The notes under the pieces were generated by a model, which was not told where the DNA came from, searched no databases, and saw nothing but the letters and a program-made list of their open reading frames with translations. From NCBI GenBank assembly GCA_030539395.1, contig JAUNSC010000022.1, positions 1 through 33,622 on the forward strand: a stretch of 33,622 bases of DNA. The letters are read 5' to 3'. Below are positions 16,059 to 22,588 of this stretch, piece by piece. Every line of letters begins with the position of its first letter. Positions within the stretch are counted from its first letter, which is position 1. The position numbers and the translations under genes are program-made. Origin of the DNA: Eubacteriales bacterium (GTDB taxonomy: Bacteria > Bacillota > Clostridia > Lachnospirales > Lachnospiraceae).

Positions 16059-16754
16059 TTGCTTCCTAATAAACTGCGCAGTAGCAGCGAAAAAATCAGG
16101 GTGCGTTATGGTTCAGCGGACAGCCGTACCCTGCATATCACAGGAGCTACCGGAGCGTTCAGCATTCTCCTTGGACTGGGGAAAATCGTGTCCGGCATCC
16201 TGGCACTGTCCGTATTTGCCTGTATGAACGGCGGCTATACCCTGGGTATGGCCCTGGCAAGATACTGCGCACTGTACGGCGCGGCAAAGTCAACAGAGCA
16301 AAACGAGCAGTACAAATATTATAGGATTTCCGGCGGTATTATGATCGCTGCCAGCGTTCTCTATGTGTGCTATTCCCTATGGGCGATCTGGCACCCCAAA
16401 ACTGTTTACTATGGGGATATTATCGCAATTACGATTGCGACCATTACTTTTACTGAGATTGGGCTGAATGTGCGGGGCGTCATCAAATACAGAAAAGCAA
16501 AAACGCCTTTGCTCCACGCACTGAAAATCATCAGCCTGGGAACGTCGCTGATTTCACTTGTGTTGACCCAGGCGGCGATTCTGGCCTTTGCGGATGATGT
16601 CCAAAATCCGTCTGTCAATGGTCTGCTTGGAGCGATCACCGGAACTATAGCGGCACTCCTTGGCTGTTATATGCTGTGGCGCATGAAAAAGCTGGAACAA
16701 AAAAGCATAGAAAACGGAGGGAAACAGGATGATACACATACTGGTTGTCGATGA
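16059..16754 (+). CDS. Integral membrane protein ahead of the two-component system
   Basis: A 231-residue protein with about six hydrophobic helices (first around residues 29-52, last around 192-213), short loops and a charged tail (MKKLEQKSIENGGK). I assign no function. The TTG at 16059 is chosen as start because GGGGGTGAT lies 4-12 nt before it and the predicted transcription start is near 16037, after any earlier in-frame codon. The end overlaps the response-regulator gene by 26 nt. Being first in this operon, it may sense or respond to the same envelope signal. Confidence 0.7.
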   Translation: MLPNKLRSSSEKIRVRYGSADSRTLHITGATGAFSILLGLGKIVSGILALSVFACMNGGYTLGMALARYCALYGAAKSTEQNEQYKYYRISGGIMIAASVLYVCYSLWAIWHPKTVYYGDIIAITIATITFTEIGLNVRGVIKYRKAKTPLLHALKIISLGTSLISLVLTQAAILAFADDVQNPSVNGLLGAITGTIAALLGCYMLWRMKKLEQKSIENGGKQDDTHTGCR

Positions 16755-17400
16755 TGATGAAAAATTGACACAGACCATCTGCGCTTATTTAAACAACAGT
16801 GGCTATGAAGCGAAGGGCGTGTTATCTGTTGCCAGCGCCTACGATGAAATGTATAGCAGTTTGTATAATTTGATTATTTCGGATATTATGATGCCCGGAA
16901 CAGACGGTTTTGCATTTGCGGAAACTGTGAGGACACTGAACAACCGTATCCCTATTCTTTTCATAAGCGCACGGGATGATTTGCCAGCGAAACAGAAGGG
17001 CTTTGATCTTGGCATTGATGACTACATGGTAAAACCGCTGGATTTAAGCGAACTTCTCATGCGGGTACGGGCGTTGCTGCGCCGGGCGAATATTGAAGCC
17101 AGTCGAAAGTTAATGGTTGGCGGCCTGGTACTGGATGCGGACGCAATGTCCATCACAGCGGATGGAGAGGATATCCCGGTCACAACACGGGAATTTAACA
17201 TTATGTTTAAGCTGTTATCCTATCCGAATCATACCTTTTCCCGTTCCCAGCTCATGGATGAATTTTGGGGCGTAGAATCCAACACCAGCCTGCGGGCGGT
17301 GGATGTGTATATTACAAAGCTCCGGGACAAGTTTGCCCGCTGCGAGGGCTTCCAGATCAAGACGGTACGGGGCTTGGGCTATAAGGCGGTGCTGTTATGA
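16729..17400 (+). CDS. OmpR/PhoB-family response regulator
   Basis: A 223-residue transcription factor. The receiver domain (1-115) has the acidic pocket DDD (8-10), phospho-acceptor Asp52 in SDIMMPG and Lys in VKPLDLSELL. The winged-helix domain (about 125-220) shows the TREFNIMFKLLSYPN, VDVYITKLRDKF and TVRGLGYKAV motifs. GGAGGG precedes the ATG, and the stop overlaps the kinase start by four bases (ATGA). It is the natural partner of the next gene and probably binds the AACAAAACT repeats ahead of 16059 and 19193. Confidence 0.93.
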   Translation: MIHILVVDDDEKLTQTICAYLNNSGYEAKGVLSVASAYDEMYSSLYNLIISDIMMPGTDGFAFAETVRTLNNRIPILFISARDDLPAKQKGFDLGIDDYMVKPLDLSELLMRVRALLRRANIEASRKLMVGGLVLDADAMSITADGEDIPVTTREFNIMFKLLSYPNHTFSRSQLMDEFWGVESNTSLRAVDVYITKLRDKFARCEGFQIKTVRGLGYKAVLL

Positions 17401-18497
17401 GTTCCAAAGAAACCTACCATGATGAACGAGTAACACGGTCCTATTTTTCCTTTCCGGCATATCTTGCGCTTGCATTTGCTTTGGCGGTCCTGATGGCGCT
17501 TCCCGCCGTATTTTACGGCGGTGTCGATGTCCTGACCGAGGCTCCGCGTTTCCTGAAATGGTATTTTCTCTATTGTCTGATCCTGGCGGCGGTTCTTCTG
17601 GCAATGTTTGCTTTGCAGAAATATCTGCTGCTTGACCGTCCGATTCATAAGCTGAGCCATGCGGCCAGAAAGGTTGCGGAAGGCGACTTCTCAATTTATC
17701 TTCCGATCCGCCATGCTCCGAATGATCTGGATTACATTGATGTTTTATATCAGGATTTCAACACTATGGTAGAAGAACTTGGTTCCATTGAAACACTGAA
17801 AAATGATTTCGCTGCGAATGTATCCCACGAACTGAAGACACCCCTCGCTGCGATCAGCAATCATGCACAGCTTTTAAAAACAACGGAACTGACCGAAAGG
17901 CAGCTGGAATATATAAACGGCATTCTGGAAAGTACGGAGCGGCTTTCTTCCCTGGTCTACAACATTTTGAAGCTAAACAAGCTGGAAAGCCAGAAGATCA
18001 AGGCACAACCGGTTCCCTATAATCTGTGTGGACAGTTGGCGGATTGCGCCATATCCTTTGAAACGGTATGGGAGCAAAAGGGCATTGAATTTGAAGCGGA
18101 TATGGAAGATCAGGCAATGGTGGAAGCCGATGGTGAACTGTTGTCCCTTGTATGGAACAATCTGCTTTCCAACGCGCTGAAATTTACAGACACCGGCGGC
18201 GTGGTGCGTCTGCGGGAGTATTCGGATGAAAAGCAGATCACCGTGGAGGTCTCCGACACAGGCTGCGGAATGCCGCCCCAGGTGATGAAGCATATTTTTG
18301 ACAAGTTCTATCAGGGGGACCCCTCTCATGCGACGCCGGGGAACGGTCTTGGCCTTTCCCTGGCGCTGCGGGTTTTGCAGCTTAGTGATGGAACAATCAC
18401 AGTAAACAGCGCAGAAGGAAAAGGCACTACATTTACCGTTCGGCTTCCGAAAAAACAACTCAAGGAGGAACGATTACGGAATGGCAGAGATCAGTAA
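17397..18497 (+). CDS. Sensor histidine kinase
   Basis: A 366-residue membrane kinase. Two membrane segments (about 17-42 and 53-77) enclose only about ten residues outside, so the signal is probably sensed within the membrane. A HAMP linker follows (80-130), then the H box FAANVSHELKTPLAAI with His144, the N box NNLLSNALKF (254-263), G1 DTGCGMP (287-293) and G2 GNGLGL (315-320). All catalytic parts are there. Very short extracellular loops are typical of intramembrane-sensing kinases answering cell-wall antibiotics in Firmicutes; an antimicrobial role is inference, as no BceAB-type transporter lies next to it. Confidence 0.92.
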   Translation: MSSKETYHDERVTRSYFSFPAYLALAFALAVLMALPAVFYGGVDVLTEAPRFLKWYFLYCLILAAVLLAMFALQKYLLLDRPIHKLSHAARKVAEGDFSIYLPIRHAPNDLDYIDVLYQDFNTMVEELGSIETLKNDFAANVSHELKTPLAAISNHAQLLKTTELTERQLEYINGILESTERLSSLVYNILKLNKLESQKIKAQPVPYNLCGQLADCAISFETVWEQKGIEFEADMEDQAMVEADGELLSLVWNNLLSNALKFTDTGGVVRLREYSDEKQITVEVSDTGCGMPPQVMKHIFDKFYQGDPSHATPGNGLGLSLALRVLQLSDGTITVNSAEGKGTTFTVRLPKKQLKEERLRNGRDQ

Positions 18498-19029
18498 AGG
18501 CGGAACCGACTATATCGGTTATGAATATAAGGAAAAATCTGTTCCTGCACCATTTACCTCTCTTTATCTGGACAGTTATCCCTGCTTTGGGTGGGAGGAG
18601 GACCCCAATGGGATCAACCATATTAAAAACACAAAAAGCACGGGACATATCTCCCTTCGTTTTCGCCGAAACAGGAAAATTTGCAACAAGACGGAGCTGA
18701 CACGTTTGCAGCGCAGTTTTGATGGATGTTTGGCAGAAATTGAAGCGTTGGAACGTTCAAAAACTTCCCTTGCATCTATGTGCGCGCTGATTGTTGGATT
18801 GATAGGGACAGCATTTATGGCAGGGTCCGTATTTGCTGTTACAGCAGAACCGCCTATGTGGATTTTGATGGTTATTCTGGCGGTACCGGGATTCGGCGGA
18901 TGGATCGCGGCATATTTTGTATATCAAATTCTCGTGCGGCGGCGGACGGTAAAAGTAGCTCCGTTGATTGAGCAAAAGTATGATGAACTGTATGAAATCT
19001 GTGAGAAAGGCAATCATCTCTTAATATAA
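18481..19029 (+). CDS. Membrane protein behind the histidine kinase
   Basis: A 182-residue protein of unknown function. The first ~90 residues are soluble (aromatic start YIGYEYKEKSVPAPF, basic patch RFRRNRK near 61-67, coiled helix to about 92). Two membrane segments follow, about 98-120 and 125-150, then an RRR motif and a charged C-terminal helix. AAGGAGG lies 9 nt ahead of the ATG, inside the kinase gene, and overlap with the kinase is 17 nt. It is the last gene of the operon and a terminator follows. Confidence 0.72.
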   Translation: MAEISKGGTDYIGYEYKEKSVPAPFTSLYLDSYPCFGWEEDPNGINHIKNTKSTGHISLRFRRNRKICNKTELTRLQRSFDGCLAEIEALERSKTSLASMCALIVGLIGTAFMAGSVFAVTAEPPMWILMVILAVPGFGGWIAAYFVYQILVRRRTVKVAPLIEQKYDELYEICEKGNHLLI

Positions 19030-19046
19030 TTCCGCCCCTAAATTTG

Positions 19047-19092
19047 AATGGCAGTCGTTTCTTCTGAAAGGAAAAGACGACTGCCATTTTAA
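19047..19092 (+). terminator. Terminator of the two-component operon
   Basis: AATGGCAGTCGT (19047-19058) is fully complementary to ACGACTGCCATT (19077-19088), followed by TT and an AT-rich tract. It separates the operon from the next promoter. Confidence 0.88.
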
Positions 19093-19101
19093 TATTTCTC
19101 A

Positions 19102-19142
19102 AACAGAACTGAAATGTTCGACAAACAAAACTGCTGTAAATT
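19102..19142 (+). promoter_or_regulatory. Promoter with the same repeat motif as the two-component operon
   Basis: AACAGAACT (19102-19110) and AACAAAACT (19124-19132) lie 22 bp apart (twice the 11-bp pitch). Four bases later a -10 box TAAATT (19137-19142) follows. Motif and 4-bp gap match those at 16012-16030, so the response regulator at 16729 likely activates this gene. Confidence 0.6.
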
Positions 19143-19192
19143 ACAGATACTGATTGAGAAGCCAATCACTGAAAACAAAATGGAGGTACATT

Positions 19193-19564
19193 ATGAAAAA
19201 AAGTAATTTTGTAGCATTGATTCTTGGAACCATTGGCATTGTGTTTTTTGCACTGGGTATGTGCATGGCGCTGATCCCGGAATGGGGTATGTTCAACCAG
19301 GGTATCGTCTGCGGCGTAATCGGTTTGGTTGTCCTGCTGGTCACTCTCCTGATCTGGCGCAAGATGGAAGGAAAAGCCCCGGTCAAGATGAGTGCAAAAA
19401 CCATTGGAACAGTTATTGTGGCTGTACTGGGTGCGCTGCTGCTGGGCGTTGGTATGTGCCTGACGATGGTGTTTGACCACTTTGTGTTGGGTATCGTGAT
19501 CGGCATTGTGGGCATCGTTGTCCTGCTGATGCTAATTCCTCTGACCAAGGGCATCCATGATTGA
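19193..19564 (+). CDS. Small polytopic membrane protein, predicted target of the two-component system
   Basis: A 123-residue protein with four evenly spaced hydrophobic helices (about 6-25, 35-54, 69-90, 97-116) connected by short loops; two halves look alike (GTIGIVFFALGMCMAL and GALLLGVGMCLTMVF), which suggests an internal duplication of a two-helix unit. No family recognised. The ATG at 19193 has TGGAGG nearby; an earlier frame start would fall before a ribosome site. It forms a separate unit under a promoter carrying the AACAAAACT repeats. It could be an envelope-stress or immunity protein, by inference. Confidence 0.7.
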   Translation: MKKSNFVALILGTIGIVFFALGMCMALIPEWGMFNQGIVCGVIGLVVLLVTLLIWRKMEGKAPVKMSAKTIGTVIVAVLGALLLGVGMCLTMVFDHFVLGIVIGIVGIVVLLMLIPLTKGIHD

Positions 19565-19990
19565 GCGTGTCAATTAAATCTCACTTAAATTGCAAATAAT
19601 GTTGCTCTGCTGATACAGCCTTTTTTCCGCATGGATCGGATATCCCGGTGGCTTTAAACACAAATTTGTCAGCCTCCACAAGTGGATACTAAGATGCCGG
19701 TCACCGCAATCACTTCGAATGGATTTCAAAAAATTCAAATCGGAGGTAAGAAAGGACTCCGAAAGCAGGGCATCATACCGAAAATTTAAAACAGCCACCA
19801 AAGAATGGAACCTGCAACACATATCTGAAAAATGTGTTTTGGTTCTTTTCCTTTTTAGAAATGGCGGAACAGTTCTTTAAACTATTAGACGTAAAATAGA
19901 CATAAAATGATAGGCAATCGGAGATGATTTGTTCTTCGATTGCTTTGGGGTTCATAGAATTGTATAGTATGAGAATTGGTAGGATGGGTA
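19565..19990. other. Intergenic stretch without recognisable gene
   Basis: Short open frames on both strands have no ribosome site or known motif. The one structured element is the terminator at 19808-19856. A stretch near 19725-19800 could be a decayed coding remnant (lysine- and serine-rich reading), but I cannot name it. Confidence 0.5.
19808..19856 (+). terminator. Terminator upstream of the Abi_2 locus
   Basis: GAACC and AACACAT (19808-19822) pair with ATGTGTT and GGTTC (19832-19845), followed by TTTTCCTTTTT. It may end the transcript of the 123-residue membrane protein about 0.25 kb upstream, or of a lost gene. Confidence 0.65.
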
Positions 19991-20025
19991 CTTGATTTTC
20001 TAAAGATTTGTGTTAAGATTATTAT

Positions 20026-20107
20026 AGACCGTAGGGAGGCATGGGTAATGCCCGAATCCAAATATTCCATTAGCGGGATTAAGAATGGTATATCCATTCT
20101 TTTTTTT
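20026..20107 (+). ncRNA. Putative small RNA upstream of Abi_2, copy 1 (AbiF-RNA-like)
   Basis: A -10 like TATTAT (20020-20025) precedes an approximately 80-nt unit that ends in a clean intrinsic terminator: AGAATGG (20082-20088), loop TATAT, CCATTCT (20094-20100) and eight T. Inside, GGCAT/ATGCC (20038-20042 and 20048-20052) forms a short stem. The first 52 nt recur, 46 of 52 identical, behind the Abi_2 gene. Structured RNAs near Abi_2/AbiF genes have been described, hence the call. Alternative: GGGAGG (20034-20039) and ATG at 20048 would translate a 40-residue peptide starting MPESKYSI. Confidence 0.45.
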
Positions 20108-20127
20108 ACCATGAGAGGGGAGAAGCA

Positions 20128-21079
20128 ATGCCAAACAGGGAAGTTCCAATTAATTTGGAAGAGCAGATAGATGTGATAAAGAAATACGTGGTGTTCCGGC
20201 AAAGAAAGCGGATGAGGGAGTTTCTGCAATATGCGGGTTACTTTAGAGTGAGCAGGTATGGAAAATATTTGCTTTCTTACTCAGGAATCATGGGCAATAA
20301 ACCGAAGCAGGATCTTCTATTTCAATTATATGAGTTTGATGTAAAATTGAGAAATCTCTTGGTTTTATATTGTAATAAAGCAGAGGTGCGGTTTAAGAGT
20401 GCAGTATCAAATGCTGTCTCCATAAAGACACAGGATGCAGTTTTCTATTTGGATCGGCAGTATTACACTCTTTCTAAGAGTGAGAAAGATGCAAAAAAAC
20501 GAAAAAGGAATGAGAAATATTTTCAAAGATTTTTGGATGATATTTTGGAGAAAGAAAATGCATTGAGGAAAGATGTGGTAAAGCATCCTGAACTCAAAGA
20601 ATACCGAAAAGGCGGAAGCAAGCAGAACAGTAGCCTTCCAGTATGGGTGGTCTTTTCATATTTTGAGTTTGGTACAATAACTATGTTGTATTCTTATTTG
20701 CGGGGGGGACTTAAGAAAAGATGTTCTAAATTATGCCTTTTCAAATGGAAAATATAAAAAAGAGGCAACAAAACAGATGGATACCTGGTTGGATGCTATA
20801 AGAAATCTTAGAAATTATTGTGCGCATAATTCGATGGTAAGCGGTATGACATCATCTGTTGTTATCCGGGACTTGAATGATTCGCCTGATGTTTTACCAA
20901 AAGATACGGATTTATTTTCCAGATTATATGCTTTGAAGAAGATTTTACCCAGGAAAGATTCCGAACAAATGAAAAAGGAATTGAAGAAGCTGATTCAGAG
21001 GACAAAGTTTGACATTTATCAGTTAAATATCCTTCCGCAGGGCTGGGAAAATTTAATAGATCAGATTGAAGAATTTTAG
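20128..21079 (+). pseudogene. Abi_2 (AbiD/AbiF-type) abortive-infection protein, frameshifted in a G7 tract
   Basis: Two frames together encode an about 316-residue HEPN-fold Abi_2 protein, a phage-defence RNase-like toxin. The first part starts at 20128 behind AGGGGAG, with VPINLEEQIDVIKK, YAGYFRVSRY and FQLYEFDVKLRNLL, typical of the family. Translation leaves frame after YLRG at seven G (20702-20708) and stops at 20755-20757. Removing one G continues the protein as DLRKDVLNYAFSNGKYKKE and then RNYCAHN, the HEPN R-x4-H active site. As written, the product lacks the nuclease motif. A G-tract frameshift may be phase variation, a fixed mutation or a sequencing error. Confidence 0.8.
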
Positions 21080-21103
21080 AAATAAAGTTACATATGATAA
21101 TAG

Positions 21104-21190
21104 AGACCGTAGGAAGGCGAGGGTAATGCCTGAATCCAAATATTCCATTGGTGGGGGGCGGGTAAGCTAAGCGCTTGCCTGCCTTATTTC
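21104..21190 (+). ncRNA. Putative small RNA behind Abi_2, copy 2
   Basis: Positions 21104-21155 match 20026-20077 at 46 of 52 positions. The short stem keeps pairing through a compatible change (A-T to G-T at its fourth pair). Its 3' end is different: GGCGGGTAAGC (21157-21167) pairs with GCTTGCCTGCC (21173-21183) over 11 pairs with wobbles, then a T-rich tail. A -10 like GATAAT (21096-21101) lies just before. Function unknown; see copy 1. Confidence 0.4.
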
Positions 21191-21242
21191 ATTTAGAAAA
21201 GTTTTACTTGTATTTTACACTTATAGGGTGGAGGATTTTACA

Positions 21243-21311
21243 ATGTCTTTGTTACAATTATGGTGTAACAGAAAAATATTTGGTGAACAGACCTGGAAGG
21301 AAAAAGTATGA
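21243..21311 (+). CDS. Possible 22-residue peptide or gene remnant near the right end of the insertion
   Basis: GGGTGGAGG (21226-21234) stands 8 nt ahead of an ATG that opens a 22-codon frame ([16 protein letters not shown]...). The ribosome site is strong for so short a frame, so it may be the truncated beginning of a larger gene of the element, such as a lost recombinase; nothing identifies it. The rest of 21191-21428 contains the right-end repeats only. Confidence 0.3.
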   Translation: MSLLQLWCNRKIFGEQTWKEKV

Positions 21312-21361
21312 TAGGAATTTACAAATTAATGCCGAACAGTACATTGGAAAAAATGTACAGT

Positions 21362-21377
21362 ATACACACTATTGCAC
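21362..21377. repeat. Terminal inverted-repeat-like motif, right
   Basis: Inverse of the left motif at 12917-12931 with one inserted base. It lies within a larger palindrome: GTACAGT (21355-21361) and ACTGTAC (21378-21384) enclose it. The junction is 51 bp further right. Confidence 0.45.
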
Positions 21378-21428
21378 ACTGTACAAGCCGTGTGTTTTAT
21401 GGGTTTGCGGGCACCCTACTCAAAATCC

Positions 21429-21434
21429 TGGATG
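21429..21434 (+). repeat. Direct repeat TGGATG at right junction
   Basis: Second copy of the 6-bp word at 12887-12892. From here the sequence is uninterrupted pstB again. Confidence 0.7.
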
Positions 21435-21673
21435 AGCCGACTTCAGCTCTGGACCCGATTTCCACGTCAAAAATTGAGGACCTGGCAATGGATTTAAGAG
21501 GACAGTATACAATTGTAATTGTAACCCATAATATGCAGCAGGCGGTAAGAATTTCAGATAATACGGCGTTTTTTCTGCTGGGTGAAATGGTAGAGTTCGG
21601 GGATACAAAAAAGTTGTTTTCAAAACCTGCGGATAAAAGAACGGAAGATTATATTACGGGGAGGTTTGGCTGA
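21429..21673 (+). pseudogene. pstB: Resident pstB, C-terminal fragment
   Basis: Begins at the Walker B aspartate ([14 protein letters not shown]) and runs to the normal PstB end EDYITGRFG, with [13 protein letters not shown] in between. An in-frame leader from the insertion lies before it, but it lacks Walker A, the Q-loop and signature. It keeps the canonical DEPT that the intact copy has changed to DEST. phoU begins one base after its stop, the native operon junction, so this is the true 3' end of the resident gene. Confidence 0.9.
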
Positions 21674-21674
21674 T

Positions 21675-22328
21675 ATGAGAGATTATTATGATAAACAGCT
21701 GGAAAAACTTAACGGATATGTGACGGATATGGGACAGCTGATTGAAAATGCCATACAAAACGCCATAACGGCACTTCTTGCCCATGATAAGGAGGGCGCT
21801 GAAAATACGATCCACTTTGATGATGAAATTGATCGCATGGAAAGAGATACAGAGAATCTGTGTCTGAATCTTCTTTTATCGCAGCAGCCGGTTGCCACAG
21901 ATCTTCGTCTGGTATCAGCAGCGCTGAAAATGGTAACAGATATGGAGCGGATAGGAGATCATGCGGCGGATATATCTGAAATAACTTTAATTTTGGCCGG
22001 AAGCGGTTTTCCGGAAAGCTTAAACAGCATTGAGAAAATGGCAGAAGAAACTATCTTTATGGTAAAAGAAAGTGTGGACGCATACGTGCAGCGCAGTGTA
22101 CAAAAAGCAATTGAAGTAATCCATCATGATGATGTGGTGGACAATTATTTTGTTGATATAAAGAAACTCATCATATGGCAGATTAATGAAAATATTCAGA
22201 ACGGGGAGCAGGCAGCAGATATTTTGATGATTGCAAAATATTTGGAACGGATTGCAGATCATGCGGTCAACATTGCTGAGTGGGTATTATTCTATATCAC
22301 AGGGGAGCACCCGGAGGTACCGGTATGA
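21675..22328 (+). CDS. phoU: Phosphate transport regulator PhoU
   Basis: A 217-residue all-helical protein that links Pst activity to phosphate control. It has two three-helix repeats, each with the metal-binding motif: ERIGDHAADI (about residues 92-101) and ERIADHAVNI (about 194-203). The ATG at 21675 (GGGGAGG about 10 nt before) is preferred over a TTG 9 nt earlier. It lies one base behind the pstB fragment. Because two terminators follow the intact pstB and 7.8 kb intervene, phoU has probably lost its pst promoter and depends on transcription from the insertion. It overlaps the next gene by four bases. Confidence 0.92.
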   Translation: MRDYYDKQLEKLNGYVTDMGQLIENAIQNAITALLAHDKEGAENTIHFDDEIDRMERDTENLCLNLLLSQQPVATDLRLVSAALKMVTDMERIGDHAADISEITLILAGSGFPESLNSIEKMAEETIFMVKESVDAYVQRSVQKAIEVIHHDDVVDNYFVDIKKLIIWQINENIQNGEQAADILMIAKYLERIADHAVNIAEWVLFYITGEHPEVPV

Positions 22329-22534
22329 AAAAATACATGTATGATATGTTTAGAAAGAGATTAAATATTTCGCCACAGTCGGCTATGCTTTCGTTTATTT
22401 TGGCCGGAACAGTTGCGGGATGTCTGGCAGGAGCTGCCGCAGCACGGATAACGGGACTGTCTTTGGGAACGCTGGCAGGAGCAGGAATAATTGCAGGATT
22501 TGTATTCACATGTATTAAGCTTCTGAATTTATAA
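22325..22534 (+). CDS. Small membrane protein coupled to phoU
   Basis: A 69-residue protein: basic N-terminus (MKKYMYDMFRKRLNISPQSA), then two hydrophobic helices (about 21-42 and 45-66) rich in Ala and Gly, and no further domain. Its ATG overlaps the phoU stop (ATGA), so it is co-translated with phoU. No known family; a link to PhoU or the Pst permeases is plausible from position alone. A terminator follows, ending the pst region. Confidence 0.65.
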   Translation: MKKYMYDMFRKRLNISPQSAMLSFILAGTVAGCLAGAAAARITGLSLGTLAGAGIIAGFVFTCIKLLNL

Positions 22535-22562
22535 AAGGTGTAAAAACAGGCCTTTTTAGATG

Positions 22563-22588
22563 AGGATCCCAAAAATGAGATCCTTTTT
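22563..22588 (+). terminator. Terminator of phoU operon
   Basis: AGGATC (22563-22568) pairs with GATCCT (22579-22584), followed by TTTT. It touches the 3' end of the converging MATE gene. Confidence 0.7.

Larger units (their letters stand above)
12893..21434. mobile_element. 8.5-kb insertion splitting the resident pstB (right repeat included)
   Basis: The insert is defined by the two halves of pstB that abut exactly when it is removed with one TGGATG. It holds an intact pstB, a TetR/alcohol-dehydrogenase pair, a two-component system with membrane proteins, and an Abi_2 locus. No integrase, transposase or relaxase gene is recognisable in it, so it was mobilised in trans, has lost its recombinase or formed by another route. 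The middle (about 14.2-19.6 kb) is visibly richer in G+C than both ends, suggesting assembly from parts of different origin. Confidence 0.65.

Noticed and set aside
17379-17694. Antisense frames over the histidine kinase start
   Set aside because: Low-complexity translations without start signals, opposite a gene with complete domain motifs.
19574-19955. Minus-strand frames of 82 and 60 codons between the membrane protein and the Abi_2 locus
   Set aside because: No ribosome site or known motif; one crosses the terminator at 19808-19856.
21308-21428. Leader part of the frame that ends in the pstB C-terminal fragment as a real gene start
   Set aside because: No family match before DEPTSALDP, and the frame crosses the insertion junction and the right-end palindrome.
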